Shown here piece after piece: positions 1 through 8,260 of a DNA stretch of 64,000 bases. Origin of the DNA: Bordetella sp. LUAb4. GTDB lineage: Bacteria; Pseudomonadota; Gammaproteobacteria; Burkholderiales; Burkholderiaceae_B. The first letter of the stretch is position 1. Every line of letters starts with the position of its first letter. Position numbers and translations under genes: made by a program. The stretch lies in NCBI RefSeq assembly GCF_021325795.1, contig NZ_JAHPZX010000008.1, positions 62,001 to 126,000 on the forward strand. Direction: 5' to 3'. The notes under the pieces are model-generated. The model had not been told where the DNA came from. It saw nothing but the letters and a program-made list of their open reading frames with translations, and searched no databases.

Positions 1-203
1 TCGGTATTCCGGCCCATGGCCACCAGCCAGTCGAAGTGGGACTGCGAATGCGGCGCGGCCCTTTGCTCGTCGATCCAACGGGCGTAGCCCAAGGCCACCA
101 CCCGGTCGATCTCGGCGGGCGTGGGACCGAACGTGGCCTGCGCCAGGAAGCGCGAGGCCTGGCCGGGAGTGGGACGCGACGGGGCGGTGGCGGTGGAAGA
201 CAT
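1..203 (-). CDS. DUF1800 family protein, N-terminal fragment
   Basis: The gene runs off the left edge, so only about 67 N-terminal residues are present. They include the stretch ASRFLAQATFGPTPAEIDRV followed by YARWIDEQ, which is the typical opening of DUF1800 proteins. That family is often paired with DUF1501 proteins; its function is not established. The start is taken as the ATG at 203, with GGTGG just upstream. In-frame ATGs at 215 and 221 would add 4 or 6 residues. No clear signal peptide is seen in this part. The family call is fairly safe, the start is not. Confidence 0.7.
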   Translation of the reverse strand, partial: MSSTATAPSRPTPGQASRFLAQATFGPTPAEIDRVVALGYARWIDEQRAAPHSQSHFDWLVAMGRNT

Positions 204-221
204 GCGGACCACCATAGCCAT

Positions 222-772
222 GCCATCGCCGGGTTTCAACCGCTGCCTTTGGTGGAGAGAGGGGGAGAAATGCCGAGAAGGATTAAGGCCGCGCGCTCTG
301 CCTCATCCCTATGCAGGAGAGACAGCCCGGCGCGCACTGGCAATCCTGTCACGGTCTTGCGGCAGCGGCGTAGCGATTTTTACCCTGGTAGCGGGGGCGG
401 ATTGAAAAAATCTGCTCATCCCCAAGCGGCCTCACCGCGGCCCCACGGTGGCCCGCAGACGCCCTCGCGCCGGCGCCACGACGGCCGCATCGCACGCATG
501 CCCCGCCGCTCTCATCCAGAGGAAGGGGAAATTCATCCTTTTGCAGGGTGGCGCCGCGCGGGGGCATTTGTAAAACTGCCGCTACTCAGAGGCCTTTCGA
601 AGGCCCGACCAAGCCTTGCGGAACTTCTTGCAAAAAGGCTCTCACACCGGAACAAATGGTGGCGCCATGACGACGCCGCCGCACGTTCCGTCCCCTTCAG
701 TTCGGCCAGGCACGCCACTTGCTCTAGTGCTGCGCCGCGCCATTGCGGCACCCCGCGGATTAGGAGAATGTT
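222..772. other. Intergenic region without a recognisable gene
   Basis: This 550-bp stretch lies between the divergent DUF1800 gene and the hemerythrin-like gene. Open frames on both strands cross it, but their translations are rich in Arg, Pro and Ala without family signatures and they overlap each other. It should hold both promoters. I see no convincing -35/-10 pair, tRNA or terminator. Confidence 0.5.
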
Positions 773-1252
773 ATGGACAAGGCAGAAATCCCTCTCGCCC
801 AACGAGACGCTCTGGGCCTGATGCTGGATGAGCATTTCAAGATCAAGCACCTTTTCAAGGCGTTCAGCCGTGAGAAGGATGCCGAAACCCGCGAGGCCAT
901 CGCTCATGAAGCGTGCCTGACGCTGACGGTCATCGCGCAAATCGAAGAAGAACTTTTCTATCCGCACGTCCGGGCTCGTAACGAGGCGGCTTTCGGCTAC
1001 CTGATCGATAAAGCCATGGTCGAGCATTCCTGCATCCGCAGCCTGATCGCGCAGATCCAGGGCATGACGACGGACGACAGCATGTTCCACGCCAAGGTCG
1101 CGGTGCTGGGTGAGTTGACCAGCCACCACGTCAATGGTGAAGAGGGTGAGCTGTATCCCAAATTGATCGTGATGAACGAAGACTTGCGTGACATCGGTGC
1201 CCAGATGCTGCAACGCAAGGACGAGATCACCATCGAGGCACACATTGCCTGA
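773..1252 (+). CDS. Hemerythrin-like (HHE) domain protein
   Basis: A 159-residue, cytoplasmic all-helical protein. Histidines and acids are spaced as in the HHE cation-binding fold: H21 and H26 in DEHFKIKH, the EEELFYPH block at about 58-65, H85 in MVEHS, and SHHVNGEEGELYP at about 117-128. Members bind a di-iron centre and are linked to oxygen or nitric oxide handling and iron stress. The start ATG follows AGGAG at 762-766. A 70-aa protein gene follows after 20 bp and both precede one terminator, so they are probably co-transcribed. The exact metal ligands are inferred from spacing only. Confidence 0.85.
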   Translation: MDKAEIPLAQRDALGLMLDEHFKIKHLFKAFSREKDAETREAIAHEACLTLTVIAQIEEELFYPHVRARNEAAFGYLIDKAMVEHSCIRSLIAQIQGMTTDDSMFHAKVAVLGELTSHHVNGEEGELYPKLIVMNEDLRDIGAQMLQRKDEITIEAHIA

Positions 1253-1272
1253 GATGGCGGGACTGAGGCACG

Positions 1273-1485
1273 ATGAAAATACTGACTAAGGAAATCCAGC
1301 AATCGCGCGCTACGTTATGGCTGGCGCCGGTTACGCATGGCGGATTTCGCTGGGAAGTGGAGGTCGTCGACACGGGTAAGACGACCGTGCCTCACGTTAT
1401 CCAATCCGAGCACGTGTTCCGCACGCCGACGGATGCCGCGTTGGATGGCATCCGGGCGTTGGAGTCGATGGAAGTCACTCAATAA
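1273..1485 (+). CDS. Small conserved-looking hypothetical protein
   Basis: A 70-residue protein with no signal peptide or membrane segment. It looks like a small alpha/beta domain, with beta-type stretches around TLWLAP and WEVEVVDTG and a C-terminal helix containing ALDGIRALESM. The gene starts 20 bp after the hemerythrin-like gene, in the same direction, and ends just before a strong intrinsic terminator, which supports it being real. I do not recognise the family. Confidence 0.6.
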   Translation: MKILTKEIQQSRATLWLAPVTHGGFRWEVEVVDTGKTTVPHVIQSEHVFRTPTDAALDGIRALESMEVTQ

Positions 1486-1502
1486 GTGGGACTGTGTTCA
1501 GG

Positions 1503-1533
1503 AAAACGCACTGCATGGCAGTGCGTTTTTTTA
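1503..1533 (+). terminator. Rho-independent terminator after the hemerythrin operon
   Basis: A 10-bp perfect stem AACGCACTGC / GCAGTGCGTT (1505-1514 and 1518-1527) with a 3-nt loop is followed by a run of seven T (1526-1532). It is oriented to end the 773-1485 transcript. Confidence 0.9.
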
Positions 1534-1559
1534 TGGCGCGGCGCAGGCCGATCCTGGCA

Positions 1560-2204
1560 TTACTTCCCAGGCACCACGCTGGGGGGCGCCGTTGGCGAGG
1601 CGGGCGACACGGGAGCAACCGGCGCCTGCTTATGATCGCCCAGCCAGCCGCTGGGGTGGCTGTTCAACACCGTCGTGCGCAGCGCCCTGCCCTTTTCCAG
1701 ATGCCCTTGCAAGGCCGGCAAGTTCTTCTCGGCAAAAGCCTTGACGTCCGCATCCCTGGCATTGCGCGCCGCGTCGGTGAACAGCTTGACGGCATCGCGG
1801 TGGGCGCTGACCGCCACTTTTTCCGCATAGGCCCGGTCGAATCGATTGCGTTGCGAGTTCTGCAACTGGCGCAGCACCGACTGCTGCGCGCGCGAGGGCT
1901 CCGTCGGCAACTGCGTGTTCTTGCTGTCCGCCAAGGCCTGCAGGTCACGCGCCACCGCCGTATGGTCGGTGATCATCATCTGGGCAAAGTTCTTCACATC
2001 GTCGTTGCTGGACCGGTCCAAGGCCAGTTTGCTGGCGGCGATCTCGAACAACCCGGCCTGCCCCGCTTGCAGCAGAAAGCGCTGATCGCGCCGGCTCAGC
2101 TCCGCTGCCTGGGTGTTCCACGCCGCGCTCGCCGACATCACTAGCGTGGCGCACACGGCGGTGTTCCTGAGGAAAGTCCGGTTGATCCGTTTGAAAAAAC
2201 CCAT
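1560..2204 (-). CDS. DUF4142 domain exported protein
   Basis: A 214-residue protein starting MGFFKRINRT, preceded by GGAGATAACC on the minus strand. That Shine-Dalgarno fixes the start at 2204 rather than further upstream. A Sec-type signal peptide (hydrophobic stretch with ALVMSASAAWNTQAA) is followed by a helical DUF4142 domain containing FLLQAGQAGLFEIAASKLAL, MMITDHTAVARDLQALA and a later VKLFTDAARNARDADVKAFA helix. The tail is Pro/Val/Ala-rich. DUF4142 proteins are periplasmic ferritin-like helical bundles of unclear role. The gene is convergent with the hemerythrin operon. Confidence 0.85.
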   Translation of the reverse strand: MGFFKRINRTFLRNTAVCATLVMSASAAWNTQAAELSRRDQRFLLQAGQAGLFEIAASKLALDRSSNDDVKNFAQMMITDHTAVARDLQALADSKNTQLPTEPSRAQQSVLRQLQNSQRNRFDRAYAEKVAVSAHRDAVKLFTDAARNARDADVKAFAEKNLPALQGHLEKGRALRTTVLNSHPSGWLGDHKQAPVAPVSPASPTAPPSVVPGK

Positions 2205-2309
2205 GGTTATCTCCTGACGATCATTGCAGCGACCACTGCTGTGGCCGCCACCGATGCTCACCCGCGGGGGCGGGTGCAAAGCCATTTCCTCTGCCCTGGC
2301 CGACCTCGC

Positions 2310-3626
2310 TCAGTGTCGGCTTTCCAGCATCTCCGCCACTTTGGCTGTCAACTCGCCGACCTCGAACGGCTTCATCAATATGGACATGCCGGGGGCCAGC
2401 GCCTCGCCGCCGCCCACCACGGCATTGGCCGCATAACCGGTCATGAACAGGACTTTCTGCGCCGGCTGCAATTCGCGCGCGGCGTCGGCCAATTGGCGGC
2501 CGTTCAAACCCGGCAGGCCGACATCGGTCAGCAGCAGATCGGGGGTGACGCCGCCGCGCAGCACCGTCATGGCGGCGATCGCGTCGCCGGCCGCGATGGT
2601 TCGGTAGCCCGCATCGGCCAACACCTGGGTGACCAATTCGCGCACCATGTCGTCATCATCGACCACCAGCACCAGTGGATTGCCGGCGGTGGCCACGATC
2701 TGCCCTTCGGTCCGTATGGGCTGCGGCAGCGCCACGACTTCCGGCAGCAGGATACGCAGCCGCGTGCCCTCGCCCGCACGGCTATGCAAGACGATATTGC
2801 CATCGGATTGCTTGACGTAGCCGTAGATCATGGACAGCCCCAGGCCCGTACCCTGGCCGATGGGCTTGGTGGTGAAGAAGGGATCGAAGGCGCGTTCGCT
2901 GACGTCCGGCGTCATGCCGATGCCGGTGTCCGTGACGGTCAGACAAGTGTAGGCGCCGGGTAGCAGGTTTTCCACCGCGGCGCTCTCGTCGGTCAGGATT
3001 TCCTGCGTGAGTGCCAGCGTCAGCGTGCCGCCGGCGGCCATGGCATCGCGCGCATTGGCAGCCATCCCCAGCAGCGCGCTTTCCAACTGGCGCGGATCGC
3101 ACAGCGTGGGCGCCAGGTTGGTCGCCACCTCCAGCTTCAAGATGATGTCCGCACCCAGGGCCGCCCGCAGCGTCTCCTCCATGGATCGCAGCAGCGTGGC
3201 GACATCGACCGGCTTGGGATCGAGCGACTGGCGCTGCGCAAAGGCCAGCAGGCGATGCGTCAGGCCCGCGGCGCGGCGACCGGCGGCCAGGCTGGCATCG
3301 ATCAGGCGGCCCGCTTTGTCTGCCTCGCCTTTGGCCAGACGCCGCTGCGCGAGCTGCAAGGAACCGAGAAGACCCTGCAAGATGTTGTTGAAGTCGTGCG
3401 CGAGTCCACCGGTGAGATGGCTCAACGCATTGAGCTTGCGCTGCTGGAACAGGGCGTCGAGCATGAGCTGCTCGGGTCGTTCGGACGCCTGCCGTTCACT
3501 GGGAAGATCAGCTTGATCACCGGCGTCGAAAGCGATAGAGGGCGGCCCCGGCACCAGCGCATTTTGTTCGGAAGGACCTGGCATGAAGGTGCGAAAACGC
3601 GAAAGTAATGAGCGCCATGCTCGCAC
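2310..3626 (-). CDS. Soluble hybrid histidine kinase (HisKA-HATPase-REC)
   Basis: A 438-residue protein without membrane segments. The HisKA motif GGLAHDFNN places the phospho-accepting His at 77. The N box (MAANARDAM, about 188-196), the DTGIGM box and a GTGLGLS box form the ATPase domain. A C-terminal receiver domain (about 317-435) has the acidic DDDD cluster, phospho-acceptor Asp368 in LLTDVGLPG and a conserved Lys in LMKPFE. There is no sensor domain, so the input must come from a partner or from the first 60 residues. The start is the GTG at 3626 and is weakly supported; the in-frame ATG of MPGPSEQ is an alternative. No cognate regulator gene is adjacent. Confidence 0.85.
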   Translation of the reverse strand: MRAWRSLLSRFRTFMPGPSEQNALVPGPPSIAFDAGDQADLPSERQASERPEQLMLDALFQQRKLNALSHLTGGLAHDFNNILQGLLGSLQLAQRRLAKGEADKAGRLIDASLAAGRRAAGLTHRLLAFAQRQSLDPKPVDVATLLRSMEETLRAALGADIILKLEVATNLAPTLCDPRQLESALLGMAANARDAMAAGGTLTLALTQEILTDESAAVENLLPGAYTCLTVTDTGIGMTPDVSERAFDPFFTTKPIGQGTGLGLSMIYGYVKQSDGNIVLHSRAGEGTRLRILLPEVVALPQPIRTEGQIVATAGNPLVLVVDDDDMVRELVTQVLADAGYRTIAAGDAIAAMTVLRGGVTPDLLLTDVGLPGLNGRQLADAARELQPAQKVLFMTGYAANAVVGGGEALAPGMSILMKPFEVGELTAKVAEMLESRH

Positions 3627-3686
3627 CGAGGCGATGCAGACAACGTATCTCTGTGTTACCAGACGTTAACCAATCCGCGGATTTCG

Positions 3687-5483
3687 TCACGCAAAGAGCT
3701 GCCGCGCCTGCTTCAGCAATTCGCTTTTATTCAGAACGCCCACCAGCCGCCGGGACTGCGGGTCCGCCAGCACGGGGGTACGTTCAGCCGGCGATTCGAC
3801 GACGGTCTGCCAGATATCGAACAGGCGTTGGTCGGCATAGACCACGGGTAGGTCAGGCACGTAGGTGGAGCTGCCGATGGCCGCTTCCGCCTCGCCGGCG
3901 TTCACGCGCGCCACCACATCTTGCAGCCACACCGCGCCCTGGAAATGCGCGGCGGCATCGATGACAAAGACAAAACGGTTCTTGCCGGCCAGGCCAACCG
4001 CCATGGCCTCGCGCAGGGGTGTGTCCTGCCCGACCGGGTTGGGCAATGGCCGCATGACCATACCGGCCGTGGCATCGGCCAGACGGCTGCGGCGGTCGGA
4101 CCGGGCGCGGTGGCGCGCGGTGACGGAATACGCGCCGCTGTCGCCCAGCGCCATGGAGGTGGCATAGGCCACCACCGTGGCCAGCATCAGAGGAAAGACG
4201 AACGTCGATTCCTGCGTCATCTCGAAGACCATCAACGTGGACATGAGCGGGGCCTGGGTGGTCGCCGCCAGGCCGGCGGCCATGCCGGCCACGCCCAGCA
4301 AGACGGCGCTGTCCGACACGCCCAGCCACTGCGCCGCCAGCGGTGCGCAGGCCGATCCCGCCAGCGCGCCTATCATCAGCGACGGCGTGAACAGGCCGCC
4401 GATGGCGCCGGCGCCGACCGTCGCCGCGGTGGCCAGGATCTTCAGGGCCAATAACACCAGCAAGGGCGAAGACAGGGTCTGCCCGTCCAGCAGGCCGACG
4501 ATAGGCGCGAAGCCATTGCCCGCGACGTCCGGTGCGATCAACGTGATCAGCCCGACCAGCAGGCCACCCACCGTCATGCGCAGCACCAGGGACTCGTGCA
4601 GGCGCGCGAACCCCGTGCGGGCCAGGCGCACCACCCGCAGGAAGATAGCGCCCGCCGCCCCCGCCGCCACGCCCACCATCATGATGGCGAGCATGCCGGG
4701 GCCGGTGACATCGAAGACGAAAGGCGGCAAGGCGTAGAGCGGCGTGAAATGGCCCATCACGCTGACCACCCACGTGGCGGCGGCCGCCGCGGTGAAGAGA
4801 AAACCCACGCGGCGCAGTTCAAGGCCGCCATAAGCGATCTCGGCGATGAAGATCGCCGCCGCCAGCGGTGTGTGATAAACCGCGGCGAGTCCTCCGGTGG
4901 CGGCCAGGGCCACCGCCAGGCGGAAGTCTTCGCCGCGCAGGACGGCGGACCCGCGTTGGGGATTGTCCCGATCCCGGCCCAAGCCGGGGCGGGCGCGGAA
5001 GGGATGGCACAGCCAGGACGCGGCGGTGGCCGACAACTGCACCATCGCGCCTTCCTTGCCGATGGAGCCGCCCGATACGATGGAGAAGAACGAAGACAGG
5101 CAACGCAGCAGGGACGGCAGCACCGGGATGCGGTCTGTCTTGCCGTCTATGGTTTCCAGGTATTCCGACACCGTGCCTTGCGATTGCTCGCGGCGCAGGG
5201 CCTGGACCAGGATCAGCGCCGCGATGGCCGCGCCCACCGCCGGACAGACGACGCGGAGATACCAGGGCAGCGTCGCGAAGATTTGCGAGATATCGCCTTC
5301 GCGGCCGAACAGCCAGGCGGTGGCGTGGTCCAGGCTGGAACGGAAGGCCTGGGCGGCCAGCGCCCCCAGCGCGCCCATCGCGGCGGCCACCAGCAGCCCG
5401 CGCAGATACACCAGCGCGACGCGTTCGGTAGCGGCAATGCTGGAGATATCGGCACCCGTGCGAAAGAAGCGGGGAATCTTCAT
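3687..5483 (-). CDS. ClC family chloride channel/transporter with CBS domains
   Basis: A 598-residue polytopic membrane protein. It has the ClC signatures SIGKEGAMVQ (gating-type glutamate E144) and GAIGGLFTPSLMIGALAG (GxFxP anion-path motif). About 150 C-terminal cytoplasmic residues contain a CBS pair, ending DPQSRRLVGVLNKSELLKQ. It resembles ClcB-type proteins, which move chloride, some with proton antiport. The canonical GSGIP motif is not recognisable, which fits the more divergent ClcB branch. The start ATG at 5483 overlaps the stop of the upstream LysR gene by four bases (ATGA), so the two are translationally coupled. Confidence 0.9.
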   Translation of the reverse strand: MKIPRFFRTGADISSIAATERVALVYLRGLLVAAAMGALGALAAQAFRSSLDHATAWLFGREGDISQIFATLPWYLRVVCPAVGAAIAALILVQALRREQSQGTVSEYLETIDGKTDRIPVLPSLLRCLSSFFSIVSGGSIGKEGAMVQLSATAASWLCHPFRARPGLGRDRDNPQRGSAVLRGEDFRLAVALAATGGLAAVYHTPLAAAIFIAEIAYGGLELRRVGFLFTAAAAATWVVSVMGHFTPLYALPPFVFDVTGPGMLAIMMVGVAAGAAGAIFLRVVRLARTGFARLHESLVLRMTVGGLLVGLITLIAPDVAGNGFAPIVGLLDGQTLSSPLLVLLALKILATAATVGAGAIGGLFTPSLMIGALAGSACAPLAAQWLGVSDSAVLLGVAGMAAGLAATTQAPLMSTLMVFEMTQESTFVFPLMLATVVAYATSMALGDSGAYSVTARHRARSDRRSRLADATAGMVMRPLPNPVGQDTPLREAMAVGLAGKNRFVFVIDAAAHFQGAVWLQDVVARVNAGEAEAAIGSSTYVPDLPVVYADQRLFDIWQTVVESPAERTPVLADPQSRRLVGVLNKSELLKQARQLFA

Positions 5484-6394
5484 GAGGCCGTCCCATCGAC
5501 GTTGCGGTTGGCGCGCTGCAGGGCTTCGCGCATGGCTTTCATCTGCGGCGACCACGTCGCCCCGCGGCGCGCCAGCACGGCGACTTCGCGGCGCAGGGGT
5601 AATTGCGGCGCGGCCGCCAGGGCGACCACGCCGCTGGCGTCTTCCAGCAGGGCCGCGGGTGCCACGGTCAACCAATCGCCGCCGGCCACCAGCTTCAAGG
5701 CGCCGGCCGAGACGAAGTCGACTTCCAGCACGGGGGTCGGCGGCGTCAGGCCGGCATGGGCATACGCCGCGTCCAGTTGCTGCCGTAATAGCGAGGTGCG
5801 CTTGGGCAGGATCCAGCGCTGCTGCGCAATGACATCGAGGCCGACCGGCGTCCGCTTCAATAGCGGATGGCCGCGCCGGACGACGACCTGCAAGTCATCG
5901 CGGCCGACCGCCTGCTGGCGCAAGGCGCCGGGCGTGGCGCGCTCCATCGGTGCGACCGCGACGTCCAGCACGCCCTGCTCCAGCAGATCATGCAACTCGT
6001 CGGCGACGCCCATCGTCAAGGTCACGCGCAGGCCGGGACGTTCGGCCAACAGGAGCTCCAGCGCCGGCAGCACCGCCGTGTCCATGGTGGCCGCGGTGGC
6101 GCCGATACGCAGCAGGCCGACGTCGCCCGCGGACAAGGCCTGGGCGTGCCGGATCGCGTCTTCGTACTGGTCGACCACCTTGCGCGCGTGCTCGGCGAAT
6201 GCCAGGCCGGCCGCGGTGGGCCGCACGGCGCGCGCGCTGCGATCGAACAGCGCCAGGCCCGTCTCGTCCTCCAGCCTCTTGAGCGATTTCGACAGCGCCG
6301 GCTGAGTCACCGCGCAGGCCGACGCGGCCCGGCCCAGATGGCCGTGCGCCACTACCGCGAGGAAATAGGAAAGATCACGCAGGGATGGATTCAT
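5480..6394 (-). CDS. LysR family transcriptional regulator
   Basis: 304 residues. The N-terminal winged helix (about 5-62) contains the helix-turn-helix GRAASACAVTQPALSKSLKR, followed by the linker helix and the periplasmic-binding-protein-like effector domain. Its stop codon overlaps the start of the ClC channel gene, an unusual arrangement because most LysR genes are divergent from their targets. This suggests it is made together with the channel and may respond to an ion or pH cue. That functional link is inference from position only. Confidence 0.9.
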   Translation of the reverse strand: MNPSLRDLSYFLAVVAHGHLGRAASACAVTQPALSKSLKRLEDETGLALFDRSARAVRPTAAGLAFAEHARKVVDQYEDAIRHAQALSAGDVGLLRIGATAATMDTAVLPALELLLAERPGLRVTLTMGVADELHDLLEQGVLDVAVAPMERATPGALRQQAVGRDDLQVVVRRGHPLLKRTPVGLDVIAQQRWILPKRTSLLRQQLDAAYAHAGLTPPTPVLEVDFVSAGALKLVAGGDWLTVAPAALLEDASGVVALAAAPQLPLRREVAVLARRGATWSPQMKAMREALQRANRNVDGTAS

Positions 6395-6563
6395 GAACGA
6401 TCGTCATATTGATGATGACTTTCAGGAATGAAAGTGTACCGCAGGCAGGACGGGGCGGCGCGCGGCTGGCGCGCCGCGACGACCTCATGGCTATTGCTGT
6501 GCTCGGCGTGAGGCGGGGATGCGGCCGCGCGCAGCGGGCAACGGGCGGTAGGCCGTGGGCCGT

Positions 6564-6597
6564 GGGTGGTGGGTGGTGGGTGGTGGGTGGTGGGCCA
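6564..6597 (+). repeat. 7-bp GGGTGGT tandem repeat upstream of the ferredoxin gene
   Basis: Four perfect GGGTGGT units (6564-6591) are followed by GGG. Four or more GGG tracts with short loops could form a G-quadruplex on the + strand. The repeat lies about 80 bp before the ferredoxin start, between it and the divergent LysR gene. Confidence 0.85.
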
Positions 6598-6673
6598 GCG
6601 GTGCCCGTGGACGTTGGCAGTCGGGGCGTTGCGCGGCGGGCGGATGAAGATGAGGGGGCGGTGTCCGCCTAGA

Positions 6674-7066
6674 ATGGCAACCATGACCGCCCACCTGCCT
6701 ACACCCAACGGAATCGCAACGCCGCTCACGACAAGCGACGGCGCCTATACCGTCACGCTGGAAACCAGTGGGTGGACCTATGCGGCGCGGGCGGACGAAA
6801 CGCTGTTACAGGCGGGGCTGCGTGCCGGTATCCGCCTGGCGAGTTCGTGCCGCAATGGCACTTGCCGCGCCTGCATGTGCCACCTGGAGTCCGGTGCCAT
6901 CACGTATGTCGTGGAGCGTCCGGGCCTGAGCCGGGACGAAATCGAAGAGGGTTGGATCCTGCCATGCGTGGCCCAGGCTCGCACTGATGTGCGCCTGGCC
7001 GGCGACAACGCCGAGCGCGTCGTGGAGGCAACGGCGCGTCCCCTACCCGTCGGTCCACGGCGCTGA
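6674..7066 (+). CDS. Plant-type [2Fe-2S] ferredoxin domain protein
   Basis: A single-domain ferredoxin of about 130 residues. The cluster motif is SSCRNGTCRACMCHL (C-x4-C-x2-C) with the fourth cysteine in LPCVAQ about 30 residues later, the standard plant-type arrangement. It would carry electrons to an oxygenase or reductase, but no partner gene is adjacent. The start is placed at the ATG of MATMTAHLP; the ATG at 6683 is equally possible and no strong Shine-Dalgarno decides. The N-terminal 25 residues precede the domain and look unstructured. G-rich repeats flank the gene on both sides. Confidence 0.85.
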   Translation: MATMTAHLPTPNGIATPLTTSDGAYTVTLETSGWTYAARADETLLQAGLRAGIRLASSCRNGTCRACMCHLESGAITYVVERPGLSRDEIEEGWILPCVAQARTDVRLAGDNAERVVEATARPLPVGPRR

Positions 7067-7086
7067 CTTTGCAGGTAGAGGCGGTG

Positions 7087-7139
7087 GGTGGTGGTGGTGG
7101 TGGTGGTGGTGGTGGTGGTGGTGGTGGTGGTGGTGGTGG
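7087..7139 (+). repeat. (GGT)17 trinucleotide microsatellite
   Basis: An uninterrupted GGT run of 53 bp begins 21 bp after the ferredoxin stop codon and ends before a minus-strand terminator. Such a long perfect trinucleotide run is rare in bacteria and likely to vary in length by slippage. Confidence 0.95.
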
Positions 7140-7191
7140 ATTGTGTTCGGTGGCTTTCTTTGCTGCACTAATGCTTGTTTATTTCAGGGCG

Positions 7192-7230
7192 AAAAAAATC
7201 GCCACGATCCGGTGGGGATCGTGGCGATTT
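7192..7230 (-). terminator. Intrinsic terminator for the Gly-rich exported protein gene
   Basis: A perfect 15-bp stem (7196-7210 with 7216-7230) has a 5-nt loop. Read on the minus strand it is followed by seven T (forward A tract 7192-7198). Placed 64 bp beyond the stop at 7294, it ends that transcript. On the plus strand the T tract is weak, so termination of the ferredoxin transcript there is less certain. Confidence 0.9.
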
Positions 7231-7293
7231 CTACTTGGGCGCTGGGTAGAGGCAGCGTATCAGCTGACCGATTAAATCAACTGACCGAATAGA

Positions 7294-7875
7294 TCAACTG
7301 ACCGAATAGCCCCGGCCCGTCATGCATGCGGACATGGCGCGATTATACGAATCGACCTGAACGTTGTTGGAATATTGCGTGACCGCCCCAGGGTTGAAAC
7401 CGCTCTGGTTGACCGCCCAATTCTGGCACTCGCCGCGATCCTGGTTCTGCTGCGCTTCCGTCTGGCCGCGCGCAGGATAGGCGATCAAATCACCAGTCGA
7501 GCGGGCGGCCGGCGGCGCATACTCCGACTGCGCAACGGGAGGCGCGGCATAAACCGGCGGCGCGGCGTACGCGGGCGGCGCGGCATAGACCGGCGCGCTG
7601 TATACCGGCGTCGAATAGACGGGAGCCGCATAGGTCGGTTGATTGGCGGCGATCAGGGCGCCAGCCGCGACCAGCCCCAGGGCACCGGCCACCCACCAAC
7701 CGTCGGAACTGCCACCGTGGTAGCCGTGATAACCGCCGCCGTGATAGCCACCGTAATAACCACCACCGTGGTAACCGCCGCCGCGATAATAGCCACCACC
7801 CGCCAAGGCAGGGCTGCTTGCCGACGCCAGCATCAAGGTGGCGACAGCCAAAGTTGTAAGAGTGAGCTTTTTCAT
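7294..7875 (-). CDS. Gly/Tyr/His-rich exported protein
   Basis: 193 residues starting MKKLTLTTLA with a clean signal peptide ending SSPALA. The start is set by GGAGTACGACC before the ATG. The mature part opens with GGGYYRGGGYHGGGYYGGYH-type low complexity, then a short hydrophobic segment (WWVAGALGLVAAGALIAA), then a Tyr-Ala-Pro repeat (APVYSAPVYAAPPAYAAPP). A compact C-terminal domain has two cysteines (RGECQNWAVNQSGFNP and SACMTGRGY). This layout is common in betaproteobacterial envelope proteins annotated as glycine-zipper or hypothetical. Function is unknown. Confidence 0.8.
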   Translation of the reverse strand: MKKLTLTTLAVATLMLASASSPALAGGGYYRGGGYHGGGYYGGYHGGGYHGYHGGSSDGWWVAGALGLVAAGALIAANQPTYAAPVYSTPVYSAPVYAAPPAYAAPPVYAAPPVAQSEYAPPAARSTGDLIAYPARGQTEAQQNQDRGECQNWAVNQSGFNPGAVTQYSNNVQVDSYNRAMSACMTGRGYSVS

Positions 7876-8260
7876 GGTCGTACTCCGGACATCCAGCAAA
7901 GGGATGCACTAGCCTTCACTTTACCCAGTTATCGCCGCCCCAAGGGCGAAAAAAAGTGGAAGGTTCAAGCAGGTGGTTTCAGTCCATTTCTCAAACCCGG
8001 GAAATTTTTGCCGAAAGTACGATGGCCCGGATCATCAGGCCGTTTTTCACTTATTCGAGCCGAATTTTCAGCGAATATTCAGATACGAAAGGCTGTGGCC
8101 TTCGCGCCCGGACGATGCCAAGCTCGAAGCGTTGCGTTCAGCCAAGTCGGCGAGGTGCCGCTCATCGGTGGACCAACGTCCCGGGCAGCAATCCCTTGCA
8201 CGGGTTTCGAACCCGGCCGCGTCGGATCGCAAGGACTCCCCTGATCTCACCTGGGCAATG
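7876..8260. other. Intergenic region without a recognisable gene
   Basis: It carries the promoter of the Gly-rich protein gene on the minus strand and lies downstream of the aminotransferase gene. It is more AT-rich around 7960-8100 than the flanking genes. A palindrome CGGGTTTCGAACCCG near 8196-8210 resembles a tRNA T-arm, but no complete tRNA can be folded around it. Confidence 0.4.

Noticed and set aside
36-821. Long plus-strand open frame at the left end
   Set aside because: It runs antisense to the DUF1800 fragment and into the hemerythrin gene; composition is Arg/Pro-rich with no family signature.
4596-6305. 569-codon plus-strand frame antisense to the ClC and LysR genes
   Set aside because: The minus-strand products have clear ClC and LysR motifs; the antisense product is Gln/Arg/Ala-rich as expected for GC-rich shadow frames.
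8190-8216. tRNA T-arm-like sequence GGGTTTCGAACCC
   Set aside because: Only a palindrome resembling a T-arm; no matching acceptor, D-arm or anticodon stem could be found on either strand.
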